64,000 nucleotides of DNA, from contig CAZRLN010000005.1 of NCBI GenBank assembly GCA_964601085.1, positions 1 through 64,000 of the forward strand. Reading direction: 5' to 3'. The DNA comes from UBA1444 sp964601085. GTDB lineage: Bacteria > Bacillota > Negativicutes > UBA1444. The translations under genes and the position numbers were made by a program. The notes under the pieces are model-generated. The model was given only the letters and a program-made list of their open reading frames with translations. It made no database searches and was not told the origin of the DNA. Of the stretch, positions 52,455 through 60,186 are shown piece by piece (the first letter of the stretch is position 1; every line of letters begins with the position of its first letter).

Positions 52455-53471
52455 ATGATTATTGTTATGAACGCGGGAGCAAACCAGGCCGATATCGACC
52501 GGGTGATCGGCAAAGTAACGGAACGTGGCTTGAAAGTCCATTTGTCGGAAGGTCGGTTCGTCACCATCATTGGCGTGGTTGGCGACAAGAAGCTGTTGCA
52601 GGATGTACCGCTGGAGGCGATGCCCTGCGTCGACAAAATTGTGGCGATCACTTCCGGTTATAAGCTGGCCAGCCGCCAGTTCAAACCGGAAAATACTGTG
52701 ATTGACGTGGGCGGGGTGCTGGTCGGCGGGAATCGTCTAGTGGTCATGGCCGGGCCTTGCGCGGTGGAAAGCCGGGAACAATTGCTCGAATCCGCCCGCA
52801 TCGTCAAGGCGGCCGGCGCCGATTTCCTGCGCGGCGGCGCATACAAACCCCGCACATCGCCGTACTCGTTCCAGGGGTTGGAAGAAGAAGGACTGAAATT
52901 TCTGGCGGAAGCGCGGGAAGTCACTGGCCTGAAGGTCGTGACGGAAGTCGTCGATCCGATTTCGGTGCCGGTTGTCTGCGAGTATGCGGACATGCTGCAG
53001 ATCGGCGCCCGCAACATGCAAAACTTTCAATTGCTGAAAACGGTGGGGCGCGCCGGCAAGCCGGTGCTGCTGAAGCGGGGAATCGCCGCCACGATCGACG
53101 AATGGCTGAATGCGGCGGAATACATCATGAATGAAGGAAACTACCAAGTCATCTTATGTGAACGGGGAATCCGGACTTTTGAGACAGCGACCCGCAACAC
53201 GCTGGACCTTAGCGCAGTCGCAGTCATTAAGAAGAGCTGTCATTTACCGGTCATCGTCGATCCCAGCCATGGCACCGGGCACTGGAAACTGGTCCGACCT
53301 ATGGCCCGGGCGGCGGTCGCGGCCGGCGCCGATGGGTTGATGATCGAAGTGCATCCCAAGCCGGATGAGGCGATGTCGGATGGGATGCAGTCTTTAACGC
53401 CCGAAAATTTCGGGATTCTGATGGATGAGGTCAATCGGATCGCCCAAGTGATGGGGAGAAATTTGGAATGA
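52455..53471 (+). CDS. aroF: 3-deoxy-7-phosphoheptulonate synthase (class I beta)
   Basis: 338 residues. N-terminal ferredoxin-like domain (1-70) and the DAHP synthase barrel: VVMAGPCAVESREQLLE, LRGGAYKPRTSPYSFQG, QIGARNMQNFQLL, PVLLKRGIAATIDEWLNAAEYI, VIVDPSHGTGHW. First step of aromatic amino-acid synthesis. AAGGGG precedes the ATG; the stop overlaps tyrA. Confidence 0.95.
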   Translation: MIIVMNAGANQADIDRVIGKVTERGLKVHLSEGRFVTIIGVVGDKKLLQDVPLEAMPCVDKIVAITSGYKLASRQFKPENTVIDVGGVLVGGNRLVVMAGPCAVESREQLLESARIVKAAGADFLRGGAYKPRTSPYSFQGLEEEGLKFLAEAREVTGLKVVTEVVDPISVPVVCEYADMLQIGARNMQNFQLLKTVGRAGKPVLLKRGIAATIDEWLNAAEYIMNEGNYQVILCERGIRTFETATRNTLDLSAVAVIKKSCHLPVIVDPSHGTGHWKLVRPMARAAVAAGADGLMIEVHPKPDEAMSDGMQSLTPENFGILMDEVNRIAQVMGRNLE

Positions 53472-54349
53472 GTGTGACTAAGGTTGCCATTCTGGGTTTG
53501 GGTTTGATCGGTGGATCGCTGGGGATGGCTCTGCGCTCTGCGTCGTCGGCGAAAGTTCATGTCACTGGTTATGCCCGGCGATCGGAGACTGCGGAACTGG
53601 CGTTGAAAATGGGAGCGGTGGATATCATCGCTCCCACTCCCGAATTGGCGGTTGCCGATGCGGATTTTGTCTTCCTTTGCACGCCGGTGCTGCAGATGCT
53701 GCCGGTGGCGCAACGGGCCCTGCCGCACATGAAGAGCGGAGCGGTGCTGACGGATGTTGGCAGTACAAAACATTGGTTCGCCGAAGCGATCCGTCCATTG
53801 CTGCCAATTGGAATCCGCTATATCGGTGGACATCCGATGGCCGGCCGCGAAAAAAGCGGCCTCGAAGCCGCTACGCCGGATCTGTTCCGTGACCGGTGGT
53901 ATTTGTTCACGCCATCGGTGGATACGCCAGAAATTCTATTGTTGCAACTGCGCCGACTGATCGAGACGACCGGCGCAATGACAGCGGTTTTGGATGATGG
54001 CAATCATGACCGGATTACGGCGGTGATCAGCCATGTGCCCCATGTAACGGCGGCGGCCCTGGTGCATCTGCTAAAAAAAGGAAAGAACCCGGCCGAGACG
54101 GCCCGGTTCATCGGCGGCGGATTTCGCGACACGACACGGATCGCCTCGTCGGACGCCGATATGTGGGCGGATATTTGCATGACGAATTCCGGAAATATCG
54201 CCGCCAGCCTGGATGAACTGGCTGGGGTACTGAAGGAAGCGGCCCGCCTGGTCCGCACCGGCGATCGGAGCTCTATCCATGCGTATTTCAGCGAGGCGAA
54301 GAGCGTCCGCAACACCTTGCTTCAACAGGAAAAAGGCGTTCGGGAATAG
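53468..54349 (+). CDS. tyrA: Prephenate dehydrogenase
   Basis: 293 residues. NAD-binding GLGLIGGSLGMALR, then HPMAGREKSGLEAA, and catalytic HDRITAVISHVPH. Makes 4-hydroxyphenylpyruvate for tyrosine. Start overlaps the aroF stop, and the Tyr-type T-box fits its role. It ends 8 bases from the convergent SGNH hydrolase. Confidence 0.95.
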   Translation: MSVTKVAILGLGLIGGSLGMALRSASSAKVHVTGYARRSETAELALKMGAVDIIAPTPELAVADADFVFLCTPVLQMLPVAQRALPHMKSGAVLTDVGSTKHWFAEAIRPLLPIGIRYIGGHPMAGREKSGLEAATPDLFRDRWYLFTPSVDTPEILLLQLRRLIETTGAMTAVLDDGNHDRITAVISHVPHVTAAALVHLLKKGKNPAETARFIGGGFRDTTRIASSDADMWADICMTNSGNIAASLDELAGVLKEAARLVRTGDRSSIHAYFSEAKSVRNTLLQQEKGVRE

Positions 54350-54356
54350 GCAGGTC

Positions 54357-55649
54357 CTATCGGCTGGCGCGATCCCATTGCGCGTTGATGATGGCGGCCA
54401 TCAGCTGCTTACCGGCGATGTCGTAGTGCAGGCCGTCGATGGCGAGACGTTCCGGCAATTCGCCGCGGTCGTCGGCAAAATACGGATACAGGTCGATATG
54501 ATGGGTTTGGCGGCGGATGAAATCGTTTACTTTTGCTAATTCCCGCTGCCAGGTCGGTGAAGTTTCCTGGCCGAAAGCTCGGGCAATGGCGGCGGGGTTG
54601 ATGGGCGGCAGGGTCAGGAGGATCGGCCGGATTCCCTGCAACAGGCACTTGTAGCGGATGATCCGCAGATCACGGATGACGGATTCCGCCGGCACTCCGG
54701 CCCGAAGGCTGTTAATGCCGGTCATCACGAGCAGAAACTGCGGCTGAAATGGCAAGACATCCTCGTCGAACCGGGCGGCCGTTGTTTCAGATGTGTCGCC
54801 GCTCCGACCTAGATTCAATGTGGGGAATTTCAGGTAAGTCTGGTAGTCGTAAGCCCAATCCGCCGGCGAATAGGATATGGCGCCGCCGCCATGGGTGATG
54901 CTGTCGCCTAGCGTGGCGGCATAGACGGACCTAAGCACGGGAACGTCATGGATGGCTGTGTCGGACCACACGCCGACCGGGCCGCCATCGTCGGTTATTC
55001 CCCGGACCCGGTAGTAATAGCGGCCGGGTTCCCGCCGCGGTTCTTCGTCATAACAGGCAAACCCTTCAGAGCGATTGCTCCAGATCCGGTGTTTCGATGG
55101 ATCGATCCCGCCCGGATTTTCCGGCGGCAATCGGGTGAGTTCCAGTTCATAGGTCGTGGTCTCCAACAACGGGATCCAGGTGTAGACCGGGTACAACAGC
55201 GGGGCGCTACCCCGGGCATTTAAGCGGGAGGTGATGAGCGGCTTGAGCGGCTCTTTTTTTTCGGCATCGATACGGAGCCGGCGGGCATTGGAGAAGCCGC
55301 CGACCGGATTGCCCCGGATATCCAGACCGAGTACCCGCCAGTAAAGAATGTCATTCGAGACATTCCGCAGATCTGGATTAAACCCGTTGGTGAAAACGGC
55401 TCGGGAAGAAAACACCCGGTATTTGGAGGGAGCAACGCCATTGGGGTTTTCCGGCAAACGGTCCAGAAATTCGATTTCGTAGTAGACGGCATTGGGTACG
55501 ACCGGCCAGGTCAGGATCGGCTGGGGGCCGACAATTTCAGTATTGAACGGGGAGGCCACCGCAACCGGACAGACCGGCAGAACGACTGTCAAAAGCAATA
55601 AACAGCCGAGGACAAGGCGGGACAAAAGGTTTTGAAATCTGGGTTTCAC
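54357..55649 (-). CDS. Secreted SGNH-type hydrolase with fibronectin-like N-terminus
   Basis: 430 residues from GTG 55649 (AGGAG eight bases upstream; the GTG at 55658 is too close). A signal peptide ends near VAVASP. Residues about 35-240 look like two fibronectin/carbohydrate-binding-type repeats (PILTWPVVPNAVYYEIEFLDR, YPVYTWIPLLETTTYELELTR). The C-terminal SGNH esterase has GDSITHGGGAISYS, the TGINS block and DGLHYDIAG with catalytic Asp/His. It probably acts on cell-surface polysaccharide esters or lipids. Nothing else ties it to the peptide cluster that diverges from it. Confidence 0.85.
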   Translation of the reverse strand: MKPRFQNLLSRLVLGCLLLLTVVLPVCPVAVASPFNTEIVGPQPILTWPVVPNAVYYEIEFLDRLPENPNGVAPSKYRVFSSRAVFTNGFNPDLRNVSNDILYWRVLGLDIRGNPVGGFSNARRLRIDAEKKEPLKPLITSRLNARGSAPLLYPVYTWIPLLETTTYELELTRLPPENPGGIDPSKHRIWSNRSEGFACYDEEPRREPGRYYYRVRGITDDGGPVGVWSDTAIHDVPVLRSVYAATLGDSITHGGGAISYSPADWAYDYQTYLKFPTLNLGRSGDTSETTAARFDEDVLPFQPQFLLVMTGINSLRAGVPAESVIRDLRIIRYKCLLQGIRPILLTLPPINPAAIARAFGQETSPTWQRELAKVNDFIRRQTHHIDLYPYFADDRGELPERLAIDGLHYDIAGKQLMAAIINAQWDRASR

Positions 55650-55807
55650 ATGACTCACTCCTCATGACTATTATAAATCGTGGGAAGAAAAAGAAAACCC
55701 GTGAATATTTTTCGAATCGCTTCGATATAAATAACAGTAAGCATTATAACTGGACACGAAAAATAGAAATTTTCCAACTTCTCATTCCTAAGCAACACTG
55801 TCCGTAG

Positions 55808-55813
55808 TATAAT
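55808..55813 (+). promoter_or_regulatory. Candidate -10 box for the CXXX peptide cluster
   Basis: TATAAT lies 72 bases before the first precursor gene; the -35 (TTCCTA, 17 bases upstream) is weak. Confidence 0.45.
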
Positions 55814-55885
55814 CAAATCAATAGCAAAGATCACGGATGCTTCATTCAGCGGATATTGCCTAACGAAGTGAAGGGGGACTCTGCG

Positions 55886-56119
55886 ATGAACGATCGAAAA
55901 GACAAAATGGACCGCCGCGGTTTCATGGTTCACACCGCCAAAGTGTTGATTCCAACCCTGGGCCTATTGGGACTGACCATGGCAGAGTTTTCAAAAACAG
56001 CGTTTGCCGCCAGCTGCCAGGGATCTTGCAGCGGCAGTTGCGCCGGCGAATGCCAGCGGACCTGTCGGGATATCTGTGCGAACAGTTGCACGGTTGGCTG
56101 TACCAGCAATAAAAAATAG
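55886..56119 (+). CDS. Tat-type CXXX-repeat precursor peptide 1
   Basis: 77 residues from ATG 55886 (AAGGGGG upstream). The leader has twin arginines (R10 R11) in DRRGF and a hydrophobic stretch VLIPTLGLLGLTM, ending AFAA before the core. The core carries eight cysteines at 44, 48, 52, 56, 60, 64, 68 and 72, exactly four residues apart. This is the CXXX-repeat pattern of radical-SAM-modified peptides. The leader is strikingly similar to precursor 2. Expected product: cysteine-modified peptide exported by Tat. Confidence 0.85.
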   Translation: MNDRKDKMDRRGFMVHTAKVLIPTLGLLGLTMAEFSKTAFAASCQGSCSGSCAGECQRTCRDICANSCTVGCTSNKK

Positions 56120-56180
56120 TTAAGGACTGGTGTCCTTTGTTTCATGAGGTCCCATTTTAGGCAAGAGAAGGGGGATCCGT

Positions 56181-56399
56181 ATGTCGAAAGAGTTGGATCA
56201 ACGCATGGGCCGGCGCGACTTTTTTGTGAATGCCGGAAAATTAATGATTCCCACCCTGGGGCTTTTGGGATTAAGCCTGGTTGCCAGCACGAAAGCGCAG
56301 GCGGCGGGTTGCAAGGATTGCGCCAGCAATTGCACCAGAAGCTGCATTGGTTCGTGCACGGCGACTTGTGAGGGCTGGGCCAAAGGCATGGTGAAGTAA
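56181..56399 (+). CDS. Tat-type CXXX-repeat precursor peptide 2
   Basis: 72 residues, GAAGGGGGAT upstream of the ATG. The leader shares GRRDFFVNAGKLMIPTLGLLGL with precursor 1 and ends AQAA. The core has six cysteines at 44, 47, 51, 55, 59 and 63: one CxxC followed by four CXXX steps. The C-terminal tail after Cys63 is short and unpatterned. The 62-base gap to precursor 1 and 36-base gap to the radical SAM gene suggest one operon. Confidence 0.82.
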   Translation: MSKELDQRMGRRDFFVNAGKLMIPTLGLLGLSLVASTKAQAAGCKDCASNCTRSCIGSCTATCEGWAKGMVK

Positions 56400-56435
56400 C
56401 CTTCGTCTTGTGCGGCGGATAGCGGAGGGGTAAGC

Positions 56436-57611
56436 TTGGAAAGCATCGAGAACGTGACCATTGGCGAGCCGGATTCCTCCTGGCAGTCCGGTCGCGCCAA
56501 GACCATCACCTTCATTGTGACGGAAGCCTGCCAGTTGCGGTGCGGGTATTGCTATATCGTTGGCAAAAATGAAGTGAACCGGATGAACTTTACGGTGGCA
56601 AAGGCCTCCGTCGATTATATCTTGCGTAACCGGCGCCTGTTCAATGAAAAATCGGTGATCTGGGATTTTATCGGGGGCGAACCGCTGCTGGAGATCGACC
56701 TGATTGACAAAATCAGCGACTACATCAAGCGGCAAATGTACGAGCTCGATCATCCCTGGTTCAACAGTTACCGATTCAGCTTTGCCACGAACGGGTTGCT
56801 GTACGGGCATGAAAAAGTGCAGCGGTTCATTATGAAAAACCGGCGGCATCTCAGCGTTTCCATCAGTATTGACGGAACCCCGGCCAAGCATGATTCGCAG
56901 CGCGTTTTTCCCAACGGGGGCGGGTCGTACGAATCCGTCATGAAGAATGTCCCGCTGTGGCTGCGGCAGTTTCCCGGCGCCGGCACGAAAGCGACCGTCG
57001 CCCATTCAGATCTTCCCCTGTTGAAGGAGAGCGTGGTGCATCTCTGGGAGCTGGGATTGAAGAATGTGGCGATCAATCTGGTGAGCGAAGATGTCTGGGA
57101 GCCCGGTGACGATCTGATTTACGAAGACCAGTTGAAACAGTTGGCGGATTATATCATTGACCACGAGCTTTATCATACACACAACTGTTCCTTTTTTTCA
57201 AAAATGATCGGGCAGCCGCTGGATGCCCGGGATGATGGAAACTGGTGCGGCGCGGGAAAAATGCTGGCGATCGATTGCAACGGTGCATTTTATCCCTGTA
57301 TCCGCTTTGCCCCGTTTTCGATGCAGAATAAACCGGCCCGTGTGATCGGCAACTGTTTTGATGGTCTGGACCTGAACAAGGTCCGGCCTTTTTATGTTTT
57401 GAACCGGTCCATGCAAAGCCCGCAAAAATGCCTGGAATGCGATGTGGCAAGCGGCTGCGCCTGGTGTCAGGGCAACAATTACGATCTGGCTCTGACGGAT
57501 ACGATCTTTCAGCGAGCCGTATTGACCTGCAATCTGCATAAGGCGAGAGTACGGGCCAATCGCTATTTTTGGGAAAAACTCGCCGGCAAGCTCGGACACG
57601 GAGAGGATTGA
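56436..57611 (+). CDS. Radical SAM/SPASM peptide maturase for CXXX-repeat peptides
   Basis: 391 residues from a TTG with GGAGGGG five bases upstream. The radical SAM cluster is C32, C36, C39 (CQLRCGYC). The SPASM-type C-terminal domain has CNGAFYPCIRF and CLECDVASGCAWCQGN for auxiliary [4Fe-4S] clusters. Such enzymes install thioether or carbon crosslinks on cysteine-rich precursors. It sits directly behind the two CXXX precursors and matches the CXXX-repeat maturase family, as recalled from the genome-property literature. The chemical product is unknown. Confidence 0.88.
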   Translation: MESIENVTIGEPDSSWQSGRAKTITFIVTEACQLRCGYCYIVGKNEVNRMNFTVAKASVDYILRNRRLFNEKSVIWDFIGGEPLLEIDLIDKISDYIKRQMYELDHPWFNSYRFSFATNGLLYGHEKVQRFIMKNRRHLSVSISIDGTPAKHDSQRVFPNGGGSYESVMKNVPLWLRQFPGAGTKATVAHSDLPLLKESVVHLWELGLKNVAINLVSEDVWEPGDDLIYEDQLKQLADYIIDHELYHTHNCSFFSKMIGQPLDARDDGNWCGAGKMLAIDCNGAFYPCIRFAPFSMQNKPARVIGNCFDGLDLNKVRPFYVLNRSMQSPQKCLECDVASGCAWCQGNNYDLALTDTIFQRAVLTCNLHKARVRANRYFWEKLAGKLGHGED

Positions 57612-57623
57612 GAGGCGGAGGAT

Positions 57624-58703
57624 ATGGTTCAATATTTTCTGGTTCTGCTGGAAAAAGGGGCGGTTCCATTCTGTCATTACAGCAACCCTTATTATCATTC
57701 CGCTGCCCGGCCGTCCTTCATCCCGGTGAAAATCTTGCGGGAAGTTGTCCGCTATGCCAGGGAGAACGGATTGTTTGTCAACTTCTTGTACGGCCGGAAT
57801 CGTCCTCCCCGGACGCAGGAACGGATCGTCGATTCTATCGCCCATGTCAAAATAGTTCCGTTGAGTCTGCTGGAGGTGTATCCGGACGCGGTGCTCGTAC
57901 TGGACGCGGCGGAGCGGGACTCTTTCGCCCAAATTCCCCAGGCTGACGGGCGGACTATTATTTTCCGGGTGGAACGGACGGACCTTTCCCGGCTCGCTGC
58001 CGACATGGATTCCCTGCAGGGGCGTTTCAAGCGGTTGAACGTGCACCTGACGGGCGTGGAACGATTCACGGAACAAGACATTGATTGTTATGAAGCGCAA
58101 TTGCGGATTGTTGCCCGAACCCTCCAGGAACGTTATGCAGCCGGCGATGAAATCGAAATTAACGCACTGACGGACCGGATGTTGCTGACGCAAATGAATA
58201 ACTGCGAGGCCGGAGTCAAACACTTGACCATTGCTCCCAACGGGAACGCTTATATCTGTCCGGCTTTCTACCATGAGGAGGAAACCGGCGCTTCCCTCGG
58301 CGAATGGACTGCGGAGCGGGAAATGACCTTTGCTAATCCGCAGCTTCTGTCTATCGCCTGCGCGCCGATTTGTTCGCAGTGCGACGCCTTCCAATGCAAG
58401 CGCTGCGTATATCTGAACAAACGGATGACCCTGGAGATCAATGTTCCTTCGCGGGAACAATGTCTGATTGCGCACGCCGAACGGGAGTTGTCCCGGCAGA
58501 TGCTGAATAAATTGCGAAACATTGCCCCGTTCAACAAATTGCCGGCGATCCGGAGTTTGTCCTATCAGGATCCGTTTGAACTCGTCGCGCAGCCGATCGA
58601 ACCCCGGCCGGCGCCGGAACCGGATCAGGCCGATGCCCTGGAAATTCGCGACGCTTTGGCGCAGATTTATGAAATGCAGAAAAAACTTTTGCGGCAGCTT
58701 TGA
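57624..58703 (+). CDS. CXXX-repeat peptide maturase-like protein
   Basis: 359 residues, ATG 12 bases after the radical SAM gene. It has a SPASM-like cysteine cluster (CEAGVKHLTIAPNGNAYICP, CAPICSQCDAFQCKRC and C at SREQC), but no N-terminal CxxxCxxC radical SAM motif. It resembles the second maturase that accompanies CXXX-repeat systems, and is likely a barrel-like partner of the first enzyme. A C-terminal charged helix (about 330-359) may contact it. Catalysis by this protein alone is doubtful. Confidence 0.8.
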   Translation: MVQYFLVLLEKGAVPFCHYSNPYYHSAARPSFIPVKILREVVRYARENGLFVNFLYGRNRPPRTQERIVDSIAHVKIVPLSLLEVYPDAVLVLDAAERDSFAQIPQADGRTIIFRVERTDLSRLAADMDSLQGRFKRLNVHLTGVERFTEQDIDCYEAQLRIVARTLQERYAAGDEIEINALTDRMLLTQMNNCEAGVKHLTIAPNGNAYICPAFYHEEETGASLGEWTAEREMTFANPQLLSIACAPICSQCDAFQCKRCVYLNKRMTLEINVPSREQCLIAHAERELSRQMLNKLRNIAPFNKLPAIRSLSYQDPFELVAQPIEPRPAPEPDQADALEIRDALAQIYEMQKKLLRQL

Positions 58704-58721
58704 CCGGGAGGGAGACGAAAC

Positions 58722-59048
58722 ATGGACAAAGAGAGCAACTTGGGCTGCGCTGGCTGCGACCGCCGGCTGGCCGGCAAAGTGACGCCCCGGGAACGGGATG
58801 AAATCCTGGCACTGTACGAACGAAAGAACGGCTTGGTGGAGTTGGTTCGCGCGCTGGCGGAGGCAGACGACGAAGCCTTGAAAAATTGCTATTTCTACGA
58901 AAAATTGGTGGCGGATATGGGGAAAACTGCTGTCCGATATCAGAAATGGTGGGATGAACGGGCCAAAATCCATCAATGGGAAAATATCCGGGGATATTCG
59001 TGGGAAATTGATTTTGACTCCTGTCAGGTATTTTTGATCAAAAATTAG
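58722..59048 (+). CDS. CXXX-repeat peptide modification accessory protein
   Basis: 108 residues, starting 18 bases after the previous stop. The N-terminus has LGCAGCDRRL, a CxxC, followed by an alpha-helical middle and an aromatic-rich C-terminus (WWDERAKIHQW...YSWEIDF). It resembles the small third protein of CXXX-repeat systems, recognised mainly by position and size. A terminator follows at 59066. Role unknown; peptide delivery to the enzymes is a guess. Confidence 0.7.
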   Translation: MDKESNLGCAGCDRRLAGKVTPRERDEILALYERKNGLVELVRALAEADDEALKNCYFYEKLVADMGKTAVRYQKWWDERAKIHQWENIRGYSWEIDFDSCQVFLIKN

Positions 59049-59065
59049 GAACGAACGGATTTTTA

Positions 59066-59097
59066 AGGCTTCGGAGGCGATTCGGAGTCTTTTTTTC
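59066..59097 (+). terminator. Intrinsic terminator of the CXXX cluster
   Basis: A stem of AGGCTTCG/CGGAGTCT type (with wobbles) and a T7 tract, 17 bases after the last gene. It separates the cluster from the next gene. Confidence 0.75.
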
Positions 59098-59106
59098 AGT
59101 CGTCAA

Positions 59107-59128
59107 CCCGTCCCATAACCGGGACGGG
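59107..59128 (+). other. Hairpin in the leader of the next gene
   Basis: A perfect 8-bp stem CCCGTCCC/GGGACGGG with a 6-base loop, 34 bases before the ATG at 59162. No T-tract. Confidence 0.5.
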
Positions 59129-59161
59129 AAACATTAAGAAGAAACGGGAGGAATGTGCATC

Positions 59162-60076
59162 ATGAACGCGCAATCAGTCCGGATTTTGGTGGCGCTTTTG
59201 GTCCTGGGGATGATTTTGGCATTTGTTCCGGAACGAGTTTTGGCGGATCGCGGGTCGATACCCTGGGGATTCGAGGACACCCTGCCGCCGGAAATTTATG
59301 AACCGGCCCAGAACGCCGTGATCGCTTGGAACGGTCGGGAGGAGATCTTGGTGCTGACGACCGACTTGAGCGCATCGCGGCCGACAAAAATCCTGGAGGT
59401 CTTGCCATTGCCGTCGGAGCCGGTGGTGACAAAAGGGGACGGCGCTCTGTTCGCCAAATTCAACAATTTGATCCTTAGCGAGTTGCGCACCAACTGGTAT
59501 TCCGGCAAAGGGCCGGACGGGTCCCGCGAGGGGGCGGCTTCAGCGGCGGAAGTGACATTCCATGAGAAGATTGGCGCCCACGACATCAGCGTGGTCCACG
59601 TGCTGGACAGTGGATACTTTGCCGAATGGATCGCAAATTTTTTGAAAAAGAATGGTGCCGGGCCGCAAACAATCTCGCCGGTGTTGCTGGCGACAATCGA
59701 GCAATACCTGCTGGATGGGCATCACTGGTTTGTATTCGACGTCGTTGAACTCGGCCGCCAGACGAAGACCAATGACGCAATCCAGTATCGGTTTGCGACT
59801 GACAAATTCTATTATCCGTTGCGCATTTCCAATACCGACACCGGCAACACGAACATTCAGCTATTTGCCGTGACGGAAAACGGATTGTCCCATTATTTCG
59901 CCCTACCGCAGGAAAAAATCCGGCAGCGGCATCGCCCACTGCGGTTCGCAAGGGGCCGGATCCTGGAACTGAACGAAGAGATGGCCGGGATGTTCAGCGG
60001 ACCGGAAATCAGCGTCCAAACGCTGCGGATCCAGGGAAACCTGAAAGAATTCGACCTGGACGTGTTGGCGCGATAG
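59162..60076 (+). CDS. Secreted protein of unknown function, DUF2330-like
   Basis: 304 residues from ATG 59162 (GGGAGG about ten bases upstream). A signal peptide ends near VLA. The mature part (IPPEIYEPAQNAVIAWNGREEILVLTTDLSA...TKILEVLPLPSEP, and HHWFVFDVVEL) resembles the DUF2330 family, whose members have an ...AWNG.EE...LVL... start. No cysteines or catalytic motif. Position behind a terminator makes co-expression with the CXXX genes unlikely but not excluded. Confidence 0.55.
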   Translation: MNAQSVRILVALLVLGMILAFVPERVLADRGSIPWGFEDTLPPEIYEPAQNAVIAWNGREEILVLTTDLSASRPTKILEVLPLPSEPVVTKGDGALFAKFNNLILSELRTNWYSGKGPDGSREGAASAAEVTFHEKIGAHDISVVHVLDSGYFAEWIANFLKKNGAGPQTISPVLLATIEQYLLDGHHWFVFDVVELGRQTKTNDAIQYRFATDKFYYPLRISNTDTGNTNIQLFAVTENGLSHYFALPQEKIRQRHRPLRFARGRILELNEEMAGMFSGPEISVQTLRIQGNLKEFDLDVLAR

Positions 60077-60095
60077 ACAATCGGCGGTGAAGGAC

Positions 60096-60138
60096 AAAGG
60101 GAGCGGGGACGCCTGATTACAGGCGGCCCGCTCCCTTT
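60096..60138. terminator. Hairpin terminator between convergent genes
   Basis: A 12-bp stem AAAGGGAGCGGG/CCCGCTCCCTTT with an inner GCCT/AGGC stem. T-tract short. Confidence 0.6.
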
Positions 60139-60186
60139 GCGTAACAGTGCATCCTTGTCGAGGGTAGATTGCGGTGGTGCTTTTCG

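Noticed and set aside
57198..58976. 592-residue minus-strand ORF opposite the maturase genes
   Set aside because: Antisense to three genes with clear motifs and ribosome sites; no recognisable domain.
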